From contig CAMCXL010000001.1 of the NCBI GenBank assembly GCA_945883505.1, forward strand, positions 1 through 64,000: a DNA stretch of 64,000 nt, written 5' to 3'. Positions 26,633 to 36,591 of this stretch are shown piece by piece. Numbering within the stretch: position 1 is the first letter of the stretch; every line of letters begins with the position of its first letter. A model generated the notes under the pieces. The model was not told the DNA's origin, ran no database searches, and was given only the letters and a program-made list of their open reading frames with translations. A program made the position numbers and the translations under genes. Source of the stretch: Rhodoluna limnophila (GTDB taxonomy: Bacteria; Actinomycetota; Actinomycetes; Actinomycetales; Microbacteriaceae).

Positions 26633-27640
26633 ATGTCAAATAAAGATCAGGTCTCCCTGGGACCTACCTCACTTATGACAACAACAAACCAAGAATTCCT
26701 ACACGAACCAGTGATGCTTTCGCGCACCCTAGAACTTTTAGCCCCGGCGCTAGCTAAAGACTCAGCCGTCATGGTTGACTGCACCCTTGGCCTCGGAGGA
26801 CACTCCGAGGCATTTTTGCAAGCCTTTGAGAATCTCACCCTGATCGGAATCGACCGCGACCTAAGCGCGCTGGCTCTTGCCAAGGCGCGCCTTGCGCACT
26901 TTGGTGATAGAGCAAAGTTTTTCTACGGAACCTACGACCAAATCGCTAAGGCTCTTTCAGAAAACGGTAAGTCCCAAGCCGACGCCATCTTGATGGACTT
27001 AGGCGTTAGCTCGATGCAGATTGACAGCAAAGACCGCGGCTTTGCATACAGTTTCGATGCACCCCTTGACATGCGAATGGACTTAGATTCAGGCACAACC
27101 GCGGCAACTCTTGTGGCATCGGCGACCGAGGCCGAGCTCTCCAGAATCTTCAAGGACTACGGCGAGGAGCGCTTTGCTTCCAAGATCGCAGCCGAGCTAG
27201 TAGCAAGAAGGCAACAGAGCCCAATTCTTTCAAGCAAGCAGCTAGCTTCCATCGTGAGTGACGTAGTGCCATTTATCCCTGGCAAATCTTCCGGGCATCC
27301 GGCCAAGCGAGTCTTCCAAGCACTGAGAATCGCGGTTAATGAGGAACTTGAGATCTTAGAGCGTGCGGTTCCATCCGCTATTGCGGCCTTAGCTCTGGGG
27401 GGCCGCTTATTGGTGCTGTCCTACCACTCGCTCGAAGACCGAATTGTTAAGCAGGCGATTGTTCAAGCCGCTAACTCATCGGCCCCAGTTGAGATGCCAT
27501 TTGAACTTCCGGAGCACGCGCCGATTCTAAAACTCGTCGTCAAGGGTGCCGAGAAGGCCAGCCTCGAGGAAATCGCAAGTAATCCCAGGTCCGCTTCGGT
27601 GCGACTTCGGGCAGCGGAAAAGATAAGGAAAGTGGCATGA
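26633..27640 (+). CDS. rsmH: 16S rRNA (cytosine(1402)-N4)-methyltransferase
   Basis: This 335-residue SAM-dependent methylase modifies C1402 in the ribosomal P site. The family start HEPVMLSRTLELL, the SAM loop DCTLGLGGHSEAF and MDLGVSSMQID are present, and the PAKRVFQALRIAVNEEL segment is typical. ATG 26633 gives the longest frame. ATG 26675, with 14 fewer residues, is also possible, and neither has a clear ribosome-binding site. It overlaps ftsL by ATGA. Confidence 0.94.
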   Translation: MSNKDQVSLGPTSLMTTTNQEFLHEPVMLSRTLELLAPALAKDSAVMVDCTLGLGGHSEAFLQAFENLTLIGIDRDLSALALAKARLAHFGDRAKFFYGTYDQIAKALSENGKSQADAILMDLGVSSMQIDSKDRGFAYSFDAPLDMRMDLDSGTTAATLVASATEAELSRIFKDYGEERFASKIAAELVARRQQSPILSSKQLASIVSDVVPFIPGKSSGHPAKRVFQALRIAVNEELEILERAVPSAIAALALGGRLLVLSYHSLEDRIVKQAIVQAANSSAPVEMPFELPEHAPILKLVVKGAEKASLEEIASNPRSASVRLRAAEKIRKVA

Positions 27641-28116
27641 GGGGATTAGCGCAAACCAAGGCAAGGGGGCCGCTGGTGATGATTGTGGTGATGGGCTTCT
27701 TAGCCATCTCGATACTTCACCTACTGTTGACTATCGCAACCTCGCAGTCGGTATACGAACTATCTGATCTGAAGCGCGAAAAGCGTGAGCTGGACACAAC
27801 TTTACAGATTGTGGCCGAGGAAGTAGCGGCACTTTCTTCGCAGCAGAACCTATTGAACACCGCGAGCAAGCTTGGAATGGTCACCAATTCGAACCCTGTG
27901 TTCTTACGTCTGGATGATCAGAAAGTTTTGGGCAAGCCAAAACCAGCCCTTGGCTCGAGCAGTCAATCCCGCAATCTGGTGGCTAACTCAAGCATGATTA
28001 ATCAAGCACCTGCCAAGCAAAAGGCGGCGCCGGCAAGCACGGAAACACCCGAGCCACTTTCTGAAGTGCCTGAGGTGTCAACTGTGAGCGCTATCCCAGC
28101 TTCACCGACAAGGTAA
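27637..28116 (+). CDS. ftsL: Cell division protein FtsL-like
   Basis: This 159-residue single-pass membrane protein lies between rsmH and ftsI, the place of ftsL. A short basic cytoplasmic start is followed by a membrane helix at about residues 12-34 and a leucine-zipper-like stretch at about 40-75 (DLKREKRELDTTLQIVAEE). The Ala/Pro/Ser-rich tail after residue 100 shows no conservation. FtsL normally forms the FtsQ-FtsL-DivIC complex that activates FtsW-FtsI. Assignment rests on position and architecture, since FtsL sequence is poorly conserved. Confidence 0.8.
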   Translation: MRGLAQTKARGPLVMIVVMGFLAISILHLLLTIATSQSVYELSDLKREKRELDTTLQIVAEEVAALSSQQNLLNTASKLGMVTNSNPVFLRLDDQKVLGKPKPALGSSSQSRNLVANSSMINQAPAKQKAAPASTETPEPLSEVPEVSTVSAIPASPTR

Positions 28117-28136
28117 TCCGCGAAAGGTATTCGATC

Positions 28137-29894
28137 ATGAATCACGCGGGACCGGTTAGCGCTAGACGCATCAGACTAATGGTAACCATCTCGGTGATTT
28201 TGGTTGCCGTTTTTGCTATCCGACTCATTGATTTTCAGATCGTTCGAGCCGAATCAATCAATGAAACCTCGCTCGAAAAGCGAGCGGTCACTATGACCAT
28301 CCCAGCTGTTCGTGGCGACATCCTGGATGCCAACGGCAAGGTTCTAGCAACAACCGTCTACCGCTACGACATCAATGCCGCTCCGGCCATTGTTCGGCCA
28401 GTTGAGAAAGTTATTGACGGTATCTCGCAGGTAGTAAGTGTCGAGTCAGTGGTCCAAGAGCTGGCCAGCATCCTGGAACTGGACGCAGCCGAACTACTTC
28501 CAAAGCTGATTGGCACTTCGCACTACGTGAACCTCAAAAAGCGAGTCGATGCGGAAACTCACCGCCAGATTGTTGAACTTGGAATTCCTTGGATTTTCTC
28601 TGACGCTCACCAGAACCGCTTATATCCAAACGGAGCGGTTGCCGGAAACCTCACCGGGTTTGTTGGAACCGATGGGGACGCTCTGGCGGGGATCGAAAGA
28701 CAGTTCAACGCTTGCCTTGCAGGAGTCGACGGTAAGGAAAGTTTCGAAAAAGGTGTTGACGGAATCAAGATTCCTGCCAGCACGGTAGTGCTGCAGGAAG
28801 CCAGAGCCGGTCAAAACGTGGTTTTGACCATAGATGCTGACCTTCAGTACCAAGCGCAGCAAGTGCTAGCTAGTGAAGTCAGAAGACTCGATGCCGACTG
28901 GGCAACTGCAGTTGTGATCGAGGTAAAAACCGGACGCATAGTGCTTGCCGCTGAGGCGCCGAGTGTGGATCCTAACAACCCTGGAAAATCCAAACCGGAA
29001 GAGCGCGGTGCGAGAGTATTCCAGTTTGCTTTTGAGCCAGGCTCAACCATGAAAGCGATAACTGCCGCGACTGCAATTGAGACCGGTTATGCCAATGTTG
29101 GAACTCCAGTTCGCGCTCCTTATTCGCTTCGAGTATTTGATCACACCATCACAGACAGCTTTGGGCACCCCGCAACAAACTGGACACTGACCGGTGTGTT
29201 ACGGTTTTCCTCCAACACTGGAACCATCAAGATAGCTGAGAACATTCCAGCCAAGACCAGGTACGAGTATATGGAACGGTTCGGTTTTGGTAAGCCAACC
29301 GCGGTTGCATTCGAGGGTGAAACCAGGGGAGTGTTAAACCACTACAAGGATTGGGACGGTGTCACAAACTACACCACGATGTTTGGGCAAGCTCTTTCAG
29401 TATCACCGGTTCAGATGGCCTCGGCATACCAGACCCTTGCCAATGAAGGCGTCAGACTTAATCCAGTTCTGGTGGCTGGATGCCAGGATAGTGATGGCAA
29501 CTTGACCGCAGTGCCAAAAGAAAATGCCACCCAGGTAGTTTCAGCTGCAACTGCCAACGACGTAATGCACATGCTCGAAAAAGTTGTTGAGCAAGGTGGC
29601 ATTGGACAAGCAACTGCCGTTTCGGGATACCGCTCAGCCGGAAAAACGGGAACCGCTGAAATTAAGGAAGGTAGCGGCTATGGTCGCTACTACGCTGCTT
29701 CATTTTATGGAATGGCACCGGTTGATAATCCACAGTATGCGATGGGTGTGATGATCTATAAGCCAAAGCAGGTTTGGCAAAACTCCATGGCGGCTGCAGC
29801 TGGTTATCAAAAGATTCTTTCCCAGGTGCTGCTTGCCAATCGAGTACCACCTTCCACTGGCAAGTCACCGGATTTACCTACCGAATGGAAATAG
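28137..29894 (+). CDS. ftsI: Septal peptidoglycan transpeptidase FtsI (PBP3)
   Basis: This 585-residue class B penicillin-binding protein cross-links septal peptidoglycan. One membrane helix (about 13-33) is followed by the dimerisation domain starting with PAVRGDILDANG. The transpeptidase domain has STMK (Ser303 nucleophile, Lys306), SSN (358-360) and KTGT (503-506). It ends soon after the transpeptidase domain, with no C-terminal PASTA repeat. It works with FtsW, encoded 5.5 kb downstream. Confidence 0.95.
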   Translation: MNHAGPVSARRIRLMVTISVILVAVFAIRLIDFQIVRAESINETSLEKRAVTMTIPAVRGDILDANGKVLATTVYRYDINAAPAIVRPVEKVIDGISQVVSVESVVQELASILELDAAELLPKLIGTSHYVNLKKRVDAETHRQIVELGIPWIFSDAHQNRLYPNGAVAGNLTGFVGTDGDALAGIERQFNACLAGVDGKESFEKGVDGIKIPASTVVLQEARAGQNVVLTIDADLQYQAQQVLASEVRRLDADWATAVVIEVKTGRIVLAAEAPSVDPNNPGKSKPEERGARVFQFAFEPGSTMKAITAATAIETGYANVGTPVRAPYSLRVFDHTITDSFGHPATNWTLTGVLRFSSNTGTIKIAENIPAKTRYEYMERFGFGKPTAVAFEGETRGVLNHYKDWDGVTNYTTMFGQALSVSPVQMASAYQTLANEGVRLNPVLVAGCQDSDGNLTAVPKENATQVVSAATANDVMHMLEKVVEQGGIGQATAVSGYRSAGKTGTAEIKEGSGYGRYYAASFYGMAPVDNPQYAMGVMIYKPKQVWQNSMAAAAGYQKILSQVLLANRVPPSTGKSPDLPTEWK

Positions 29895-31439
29895 TTGGTA
29901 GAGCAATCGATACCCCCAATACTTCGGCCCGATAACCCAAATCAGGTTCGGCTAAGCCAGCTCGCCTCCGAGCTTGGTGTTCCATTCGAGGAAACCTCGA
30001 TAGATGTTTTACTAACCGGTGTTTCGATGAACACCGGTGACATCCGCCAAGGAGACATATTCTTTGCGATGCCCGGATACAAAACTCACGGGGCAAACTT
30101 CGTACAAGAGGCACTAGCCGGCGGAGCAGTTGCGATTGCAACCGACAGCGCAGGACTTGAAATTATTGGAGCAAGCGATGCTCCCGTGATTGTGGTTGAA
30201 AACCCAAGGCTTCGACTGGGCCAGGCGGCCAGGTATGTTTACGGCAATCTCGGTTCCGATATGCCGATTATGTATGGGGTTACAGGTACCAACGGCAAGA
30301 CCTCAACGGTGCATTTCCTATCGGCCATATTCCGACAACTTGGCGCGATCCCTGGCATGAGCTCTAGCGTAGAGCGGCACTTAGCTGAAGACATCATCAT
30401 CTCTCGACTTACCTCTCCGGAAGCCCCGGAATCACACGCCCTGATTGCAAGAATGCGCGAATCGAAAGTAACCGATGTTGGCTGGGAGGTTTCTGCGCAG
30501 GCACTGAAGCAACATCGTGTGGATGGAATCTTTTTCGACGTGGTTGCATTTACGAACCTGAGCCACGATCACTTCGATGAGTTTGATTCATTTCAGCAAT
30601 ACCTGGAATCCAAGATGCCGCTATTTCACAAAGTTCGAGCTGGTAAAGGCGTTGTATGCCTGGACACTTCCTACGGTCAACCTTTCTTGGAAGCCAGTGA
30701 AGTGCCTTGCGTGACAATCACAATTCGTGAGGATGTGGCCTCGGATTGGAAGGTGGTAGTCACCAAGCAAGCAACCGGGCTCACCGCATTTGATTTACTG
30801 GGTCCAAAAGGTGAAAAGATTTCCTCTTCGGTTCCGATCATCGGTGACTACATGGCCTCAAACGCCGGGGTCGCAATTTTGATGGCGATTCAAGCCGGGC
30901 ACGATTGGAAAAAGCTTGCTGCAGCTCTGAAAGATGGCATCGATGCTCCGATTGCCGGTCGCGGTGACAACGTAGCTCCGGAGGGAGCACCGAGTGTCTA
31001 TGTTGATTTTGGTCACACCCCGGATTCGATTGAGATGACAATCCAGGCGGTTAGAAATATCACTCCGGGCAAGCTAATTGTTGTGGTTGGGCTAGACGGC
31101 GATCGCGACAAGATTAAGCGGCCAATGATTGGGGCCATTTGCGCAAGGCTAAGTGACGCGATGATTGTCACAGATCACAATCCAAGGTTTGAAGACCCAG
31201 GCATCATTCGCCAGATGATTTATGACGGGGCCATCTCCGAAAGACCAGATCACGACATCAGAAACCTAGAAGGGCCTGAGCGTGCCATTCGCATCGCAGT
31301 TTCTATGGTCAAAAAAGGCGACACCATAATTTGGTTTGGTCCTGGCCACCAAGAGCACCGAGACATCATGGGAGTTAGAACTAAGTACTCAGGTCGCGAA
31401 CAAGCTCGCCAAGCCCTAGCGGAAGCCGGTTGGAAATGA
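29895..31439 (+). CDS. murE: UDP-MurNAc-tripeptide ligase MurE with altered amino-acid pocket
   Basis: This 514-residue Mur ligase adds the third amino acid to UDP-MurNAc-L-Ala-D-Glu. The ATP loop is GVTGTNGKTSTVHF near residue 130. The motif that binds meso-diaminopimelate in most species, DNPR, reads HNPR here (His428 to Arg431), and GKGHE reads GPGHQ (482-486). A different diamino acid is therefore likely, as in B-type peptidoglycan of Microbacteriaceae. The start is TTG immediately after the ftsI stop. It ends in an ATGA overlap with murF. Confidence 0.92.
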   Translation: MVEQSIPPILRPDNPNQVRLSQLASELGVPFEETSIDVLLTGVSMNTGDIRQGDIFFAMPGYKTHGANFVQEALAGGAVAIATDSAGLEIIGASDAPVIVVENPRLRLGQAARYVYGNLGSDMPIMYGVTGTNGKTSTVHFLSAIFRQLGAIPGMSSSVERHLAEDIIISRLTSPEAPESHALIARMRESKVTDVGWEVSAQALKQHRVDGIFFDVVAFTNLSHDHFDEFDSFQQYLESKMPLFHKVRAGKGVVCLDTSYGQPFLEASEVPCVTITIREDVASDWKVVVTKQATGLTAFDLLGPKGEKISSSVPIIGDYMASNAGVAILMAIQAGHDWKKLAAALKDGIDAPIAGRGDNVAPEGAPSVYVDFGHTPDSIEMTIQAVRNITPGKLIVVVGLDGDRDKIKRPMIGAICARLSDAMIVTDHNPRFEDPGIIRQMIYDGAISERPDHDIRNLEGPERAIRIAVSMVKKGDTIIWFGPGHQEHRDIMGVRTKYSGREQARQALAEAGWK

Positions 31440-32833
31440 TTCGCGTCACTGCTGGCGAATTGGCCAAGGTGCTTTCAGCAAAGCTGGTTGGGGAAGGCGC
31501 AATAGAAATCACCGGTTCGGTCGAGACCGATTCCAGACTTATCGGCTCGGGAGGTCTTTTCATCGCTAAGCCTGGCGAGAAACTAGATGGACACGATTTT
31601 GTTTCTGACGCTAAGGACAAAGGTGCAGTCTTGGCAGTTGTTCAGCAAAGAGTCGATGTTGACATAGCGCAACTAGTTGTTAGTGACAGTGTTTTGGCTC
31701 TGGGTGAACTGGCGGCTTGGTTGATTACGGTTTTGAAGTCAAAGGGCAAGTTGAAAGTTGTTGGCATCACCGGTTCCAACGGTAAGACAACAACCAAGAA
31801 CATGCTGCGGGCAATTTTGTCCAAGGTCGGAAACACAATCGCCCCGATTGAATCGTTCAACAATAAAGTTGGAGCTCCGATTTCGATTCTTCGGGCTGAT
31901 TTAGACACTGAGTTTTTGGTTGTGGAAATGGGTGCCGAAGGACTCGGCAGCATTGCATACCTTGCCAAACTGGCTCGCCCCGACATCGGCGTGATCTTGA
32001 AAGTTGGTATGGCGCACGCTGGAGAATTTGGCGGAATCGAGAATACCGCCATCATCAAGGGCGAACTGGCTGAGGCTCTCAGTTCAGATGGTGAACTTGT
32101 TCTAAACGCCGACGACGCGATGGTTTCTTCGATGAAGGACAGAACAAAGGCCAAGGTGCACTTTTTTGGAACCAGCCCGGAGTTGGAATACTCAGCTTCC
32201 GAGATAGCGCTTTCCAAATCTGGAACTTCTTTCGAGTTGAAGTGGCCTAGTGGGGATAGCTCGAAAATCCAGCTTGGTATCTTGGGTGAGCACCACATCA
32301 TGAATGCTCTAGCTGCAGCATCAGTTGCTACCTTTTTGGGAGCAACCAAACAGCAGATCGTTGGTGCGCTAGAGGCGATGGAGCTAGCCGAGCGCTGGAG
32401 AATGCAGCGGATTGTTAGACCAGATGGCGTCACGGTGATCAATGACGCCTATAACGCCAGCCCAGACTCCATGAAGGCAGCTCTTCAGACGCTGGCTCAG
32501 CTGGGCAAAATGGGCTCAAGGACAATTGCCGTTTTGGGGGAGATGGCCGAACTCGGTGAATATTCGATTCACGAGCACGACTCCATCGGACGCCTGGTGG
32601 TTCGGTTGAACATCGACCAATTGGTAGTGGTTGGTGAAGGGGCAAAGCTGATACACATGGGCGCTAGCCAAGAAGGCTCCTGGGACGGCGAATCGCAGTT
32701 TTTTGTTTCGATTGCCGAGGCTTTGGAGTACCTGCGTGGGATACTCACAGATGGCGATACCGTCTTGGTGAAATCATCCAAGTCGGCTAACTTACGGTTT
32801 TTGGGAGACGACCTCATGGAGCAGGGTAAATGA
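31436..32833 (+). CDS. murF: UDP-MurNAc-tripeptide-D-Ala-D-Ala ligase
   Basis: This 465-residue MurF adds D-Ala-D-Ala to complete the pentapeptide precursor. [15 protein letters not shown] is the ATP loop near residue 108, with the [13 protein letters not shown] segment and [17 protein letters not shown] both typical of MurF. I chose ATG 31436, in an ATGA overlap with murE, over the TTG two codons upstream. The stop overlaps mraY by ATGA. Confidence 0.94.
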   Translation: MIRVTAGELAKVLSAKLVGEGAIEITGSVETDSRLIGSGGLFIAKPGEKLDGHDFVSDAKDKGAVLAVVQQRVDVDIAQLVVSDSVLALGELAAWLITVLKSKGKLKVVGITGSNGKTTTKNMLRAILSKVGNTIAPIESFNNKVGAPISILRADLDTEFLVVEMGAEGLGSIAYLAKLARPDIGVILKVGMAHAGEFGGIENTAIIKGELAEALSSDGELVLNADDAMVSSMKDRTKAKVHFFGTSPELEYSASEIALSKSGTSFELKWPSGDSSKIQLGILGEHHIMNALAAASVATFLGATKQQIVGALEAMELAERWRMQRIVRPDGVTVINDAYNASPDSMKAALQTLAQLGKMGSRTIAVLGEMAELGEYSIHEHDSIGRLVVRLNIDQLVVVGEGAKLIHMGASQEGSWDGESQFFVSIAEALEYLRGILTDGDTVLVKSSKSANLRFLGDDLMEQGK

Positions 32834-33915
32834 GAGCGCTACTTCTAGCCGGTGCGATATCGATGGCCTTCACACTGTTTCTAACACCGGTTTTTATCTG
32901 GCTGTTTCGAAAATGGAACTGGGGACAGTTCATCAGGGACGACGGGCCTGAATCCCACCACACCAAGCGTGGAACTCCAACCATGGGTGGATTGGTAATC
33001 ATCCTGGCAACCGTCACCGGGTATTTTTCGGGCAAGTTCTTAAACGGCGAGACTCCATCGGTTTCGGCGCTGCTGGTAATTCTTGCGATGGTCGGACTTG
33101 GTTTAGTTGGGTTTATTGATGACTTTATTAAGACCCAAAGACAAAGATCTCTCGGACTAGGCGGTTGGGCCAAGCTTGCCGGCCAGGCGATGGTTGCTTT
33201 GGTATTTGCCAGCTTTGCATTTTCAAACCCCAACGCTCGTGGCGTGACCCCGGCCTCAACAAATATCTCTGTGGTTCGAGACACCGGTTTCGACCTAATG
33301 ATGTTTGGAACTGTAGCCGGTTCGGTGCTAGTTGTGCTGTGGATTTTTCTTTTGATCTCGGCTACCTCTAACGGCGTTAACATCGCCGACGGGTTGGATG
33401 GTCTTGCTATTGGAGCGAGCATCATGGCAATTGGTGCCTACGCGGTAATTGGCTTTTGGCAGTTCAATCAGCTTTGTGGAACTGCGGTAGAAAACTTATC
33501 CAGATGCTACGAGGTGCGCGATCCACTTGATCTGGCCGTAATCGCGGCCGCCATCACCGGAGCCGCTATCGGATTCTTGTGGTGGAACACGGCTCCTGCT
33601 CAAATCATCATGGGTGACACTGGAGCAATGGCCCTAGGTGGAGCCTTAGCTGCACTTGCCATATTGTCCCGCACTGAAGTGTTGCTTGTTTTGATCGGCG
33701 GGTTGTTTGTCATTGTTACCGGTTCGGTTATTTTGCAACGGGCTTACTTCAAAATAACCAAGGGTAAGCGCATATTCCTAATGAGCCCACTGCATCATCA
33801 CTTTGAACTCAAGGGCTGGGCGGAAATCACAGTAGTGGTTCGTTTCTGGATTATCTCCGGCCTTTCTGTTTTGGCTGGAATTGGTCTTTTCTATCTCGAG
33901 TGGATCTATGGCTAA
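32830..33915 (+). CDS. mraY: Phospho-MurNAc-pentapeptide transferase MraY
   Basis: This 361-residue integral membrane enzyme makes lipid I from UDP-MurNAc-pentapeptide and undecaprenyl phosphate. The signatures are [10 protein letters not shown] near residue 39, FIDDFIK (catalytic Asp pair), [10 protein letters not shown] and the HHHFELKGW loop near residue 318. About ten membrane helices are expected. Start and stop overlap murF and murD by 4 and 8 bases. Confidence 0.95.
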   Translation: MRALLLAGAISMAFTLFLTPVFIWLFRKWNWGQFIRDDGPESHHTKRGTPTMGGLVIILATVTGYFSGKFLNGETPSVSALLVILAMVGLGLVGFIDDFIKTQRQRSLGLGGWAKLAGQAMVALVFASFAFSNPNARGVTPASTNISVVRDTGFDLMMFGTVAGSVLVVLWIFLLISATSNGVNIADGLDGLAIGASIMAIGAYAVIGFWQFNQLCGTAVENLSRCYEVRDPLDLAVIAAAITGAAIGFLWWNTAPAQIIMGDTGAMALGGALAALAILSRTEVLLVLIGGLFVIVTGSVILQRAYFKITKGKRIFLMSPLHHHFELKGWAEITVVVRFWIISGLSVLAGIGLFYLEWIYG

Positions 33916-35383
33916 CCATGGGGCAGACCTACAACAGCTAACCAGCTGGAGTTCAGACTGGTCCAAAATCAGAGTTGGCGTTGTCGGTCTTGGGAAAACT
34001 GGGTTCTCGGTTGCAGATACGCTCGCAGAGCTCGGATCAAAACTTTTAGTGGTTTCAGAATCTGGCTCTGCTGAGACTCTGGATATCCTGGATGTTTTAG
34101 GCGTTGAGTACGTGATTGATAAAAATCCGGAAGCGCTGCAGGGCTCTCTTGGTGCATTTGATCCAGATCTGCTGATTGTTTCGCCGGGGGTCGAGCCAAG
34201 CAGCTTGATTGTTGCAGAGGCTAACTCTTTAGGGATACCGGTTTGGACCGACATAGATCTGGCCTGGAGACTCAAAGATCGATTTGGTCCAGGTCAAGAG
34301 TGGATTTGTATTACCGGAACTAACGGTAAGACTACGACAACCGAAATAACCGAAGCGATGCTCCAAGAAGCTGGTTTTCGGGCAGTTGCCTGTGGCAACA
34401 TCGGAACCCCAATTCTGGACTGCATCAGAGATCCGGCAGAGTTTGAAGTTTTGGTTGTTGAACTTTCGTCTTTTCAACTTCATTACCTAGACAGCATTGA
34501 ACCCTTTAGCGCGGCGGTTTTGAATGTGGCAAATGATCATTTGGATTGGCATGGCGGGTTCGAAAAGTATCGGGCTGCCAAGGGCCGGATGTACGAGAAC
34601 ACCAAAGTGTCCTGCATATACAATCTCGAAGACAAAACCACCGAAGAGCTAGTTCAGGCAGCTGATGTCAAAGACGGAGCTCGCGCGATTGGGTTCGGTC
34701 TCGGATCTCCCGCAAGGAGCAACATCGGTTTCGTAGAGGATTTGCTGGTGGATCGAGCGTTCCTAGATGAGCGCGCCGACCAGGCACTTGAAATCGCCAA
34801 CTTGGATGATCTTGCAAGTTTTGGTGTTCTAACACCTCATCTATTGAGCAACATCGCTGCTGCCACCGCGCTTGCCCGAAGTTTTGGGGCAAAACCCGAG
34901 GCATGTAGAGCGGCCCTTCGAAAGTTTAAGATTTCCGCACACCGCATTGAGTTAGTTGCAGAGCTTGCCGGCGTTCGATACATAAATGACTCGAAGGCAA
35001 CCAACGCTCATGCCGCGCAAGCATCCCTTGGCTCGTTTGATTCGGTGGTCTGGATTCTCGGGGGACTACTAAAAGGCGTTGATATCTCAGAGCTGATAGG
35101 TCAATTTGCCCCTCGACTGCGTGGTGCAGTCATTATTGGCCAAGACCGTGCTGAGATTAGAAATGCGTTTGCACTTTTGGCGCCGAAGCTTGCGGTAACA
35201 GAAATTGAGGAGGGTGATCAGGTTATGCAAAGAGCCGTGATTGCTGCAGCCTCGCTGGCCCAATCAGGCGATGTTGTATTACTGGCTCCGGCCGCTGCAT
35301 CGATGGATCAATTTTTTAACTATCAGGAGCGCGGCGAAATGTTTAAGGCTGCGGTTGGCAAGCTAGGGGGCGAATCTAGGTGA
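33908..35383 (+). CDS. murD: UDP-MurNAc-L-Ala-D-Glu ligase
   Basis: This 491-residue MurD adds D-Glu. The N-terminal Rossmann stretch [16 protein letters not shown] binds the uridine nucleotide, [13 protein letters not shown] is the ATP loop, and [11 protein letters not shown] with ILGG is the C-terminal domain signature of MurD. I chose ATG 33908 (MANHGAD). The longer frame from 33881 would overlap mraY by 35 bases. It ends in a GTGA overlap with ftsW. Confidence 0.94.
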   Translation: MANHGADLQQLTSWSSDWSKIRVGVVGLGKTGFSVADTLAELGSKLLVVSESGSAETLDILDVLGVEYVIDKNPEALQGSLGAFDPDLLIVSPGVEPSSLIVAEANSLGIPVWTDIDLAWRLKDRFGPGQEWICITGTNGKTTTTEITEAMLQEAGFRAVACGNIGTPILDCIRDPAEFEVLVVELSSFQLHYLDSIEPFSAAVLNVANDHLDWHGGFEKYRAAKGRMYENTKVSCIYNLEDKTTEELVQAADVKDGARAIGFGLGSPARSNIGFVEDLLVDRAFLDERADQALEIANLDDLASFGVLTPHLLSNIAAATALARSFGAKPEACRAALRKFKISAHRIELVAELAGVRYINDSKATNAHAAQASLGSFDSVVWILGGLLKGVDISELIGQFAPRLRGAVIIGQDRAEIRNAFALLAPKLAVTEIEEGDQVMQRAVIAAASLAQSGDVVLLAPAAASMDQFFNYQERGEMFKAAVGKLGGESR

Positions 35384-36591
35384 CAAGAACCACGCCTTCA
35401 ACTAAAGCGCGCTCCCCGAGGAAGCTGCGCAGTAATCCCATTCAAAAGCTTTCGGCCTGGCTGCAGGATAACTTTAGAGCCGAATCGATTTACTTCTACC
35501 GACTCGCTGGGCTAACTGGTTTCCTGGTGGTCTTTGGCCTTGTCATGGTCTTGTCTTCCTCGTCAATTGACTCTTTAGTGGCCAACCGGGATGCCTACTA
35601 TATATTTTCCAGACAGCTGCTTTATGCATTGATTGGTTTAGCGCTGATGCTCTTTATTGCGAGCCTGTCCATTAATTTCATAAAGCGTCGAGTGGCACTG
35701 GTGCTTCTGGTTTGCTTTGGTCTGCAGTTGGCGGTTCCATTTATAGGTATTTCGGTAAACGGAAACACCAACTGGATCTCAATTGCTGGCTTTACTTTGC
35801 AGCCCTCGGAGTTTCTAAAGCTGGCTTTGATTATGTATATGGGCTGGTTCATTGCCAATCGCGAGTATGAAATGGATGACCCGAAGCGTGTTAGCTATCC
35901 ACTGTTAGCCGTTGGTGGCGCAGCTATTTTGCTTGTTATGGCAGGCGGTGACTTGGGAACCGCGGTTATCTTCGGGCTAATAATCTTTGGTGTCCTGATT
36001 GTCTCGGGTGCTCCGATAAAGACCCTAGGACAAGTTGCGTTGATTGCGACTTCGTTGGCTGCTGTTGCTGCAGCGACCAGCGCATCGCGCATGGCTCGAA
36101 TCACTGCCTGGCTCAATCCCGGATCAGCATCCTCGGAGGCTTTCAATTGGCAGTACGAGCACGGCACCTGGGCACTTGCAGCAGGCGGTGTGTTTGGTGT
36201 TGGGCTCGGAAACTCCAAGATGAAGTGGTCTTGGATTCCTGAGGTCGAGAACGACTTTATCTTTGCGGTTATTGGGGAAGAGCTAGGACTTGTTGGCGCA
36301 CTGGTAGTAATCGGCCTATTTGCGCTTTTGGTTGCGTCGCTAATTCGAGTGATGATGCGGTCGCAAGACACTTTTGCAAGGGTTGCATCGCTGGGAGTCG
36401 TGGTTTGGATCATCGCTCAGTCAGCCGTGAACATTTCAGTGGTGTTGGGTATTTTGCCGGTGCTTGGTGTCCCACTACCTCTTATATCTGCCGGAGGGTC
36501 CTCGCTTATTGCGACCCTGGCTGGAATTGGATTGGTGCTTGCTTTCGAGAAGGACAATCACCGCCAAGGCTCTAGGGGAGTAAGGCGTTGA
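35380..36591 (+). CDS. ftsW: Septal glycosyltransferase FtsW
   Basis: This 403-residue SEDS-family polytopic protein polymerises glycan at the septum together with FtsI. It has about ten membrane helices. Characteristic stretches are GDLGTAV near residue 190, GLGNSKMKWSWIPEVENDFIFAVIGEELG (about 273-301, with the catalytic-loop acidic residues) and PVLGVPLPLISAGGSS near the end. The 45-residue N-terminal tail is basic. GTG start in an overlap with murD. Confidence 0.94.
   Translation: MTRTTPSTKARSPRKLRSNPIQKLSAWLQDNFRAESIYFYRLAGLTGFLVVFGLVMVLSSSSIDSLVANRDAYYIFSRQLLYALIGLALMLFIASLSINFIKRRVALVLLVCFGLQLAVPFIGISVNGNTNWISIAGFTLQPSEFLKLALIMYMGWFIANREYEMDDPKRVSYPLLAVGGAAILLVMAGGDLGTAVIFGLIIFGVLIVSGAPIKTLGQVALIATSLAAVAAATSASRMARITAWLNPGSASSEAFNWQYEHGTWALAAGGVFGVGLGNSKMKWSWIPEVENDFIFAVIGEELGLVGALVVIGLFALLVASLIRVMMRSQDTFARVASLGVVVWIIAQSAVNISVVLGILPVLGVPLPLISAGGSSLIATLAGIGLVLAFEKDNHRQGSRGVRR

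Noticed and set aside
31642-32442. Long open frame of 266 codons on the minus strand inside murF
   Set aside because: It lies fully antisense to a well-supported murF, has low-complexity Ser/Ala/Pro-rich sequence with no family resemblance, and is explained by the codon bias of the real gene.
32814-33425. 203-codon minus-strand frame inside mraY
   Set aside because: Antisense shadow of a conserved membrane enzyme, with no recognisable domain and no ribosome-binding site.
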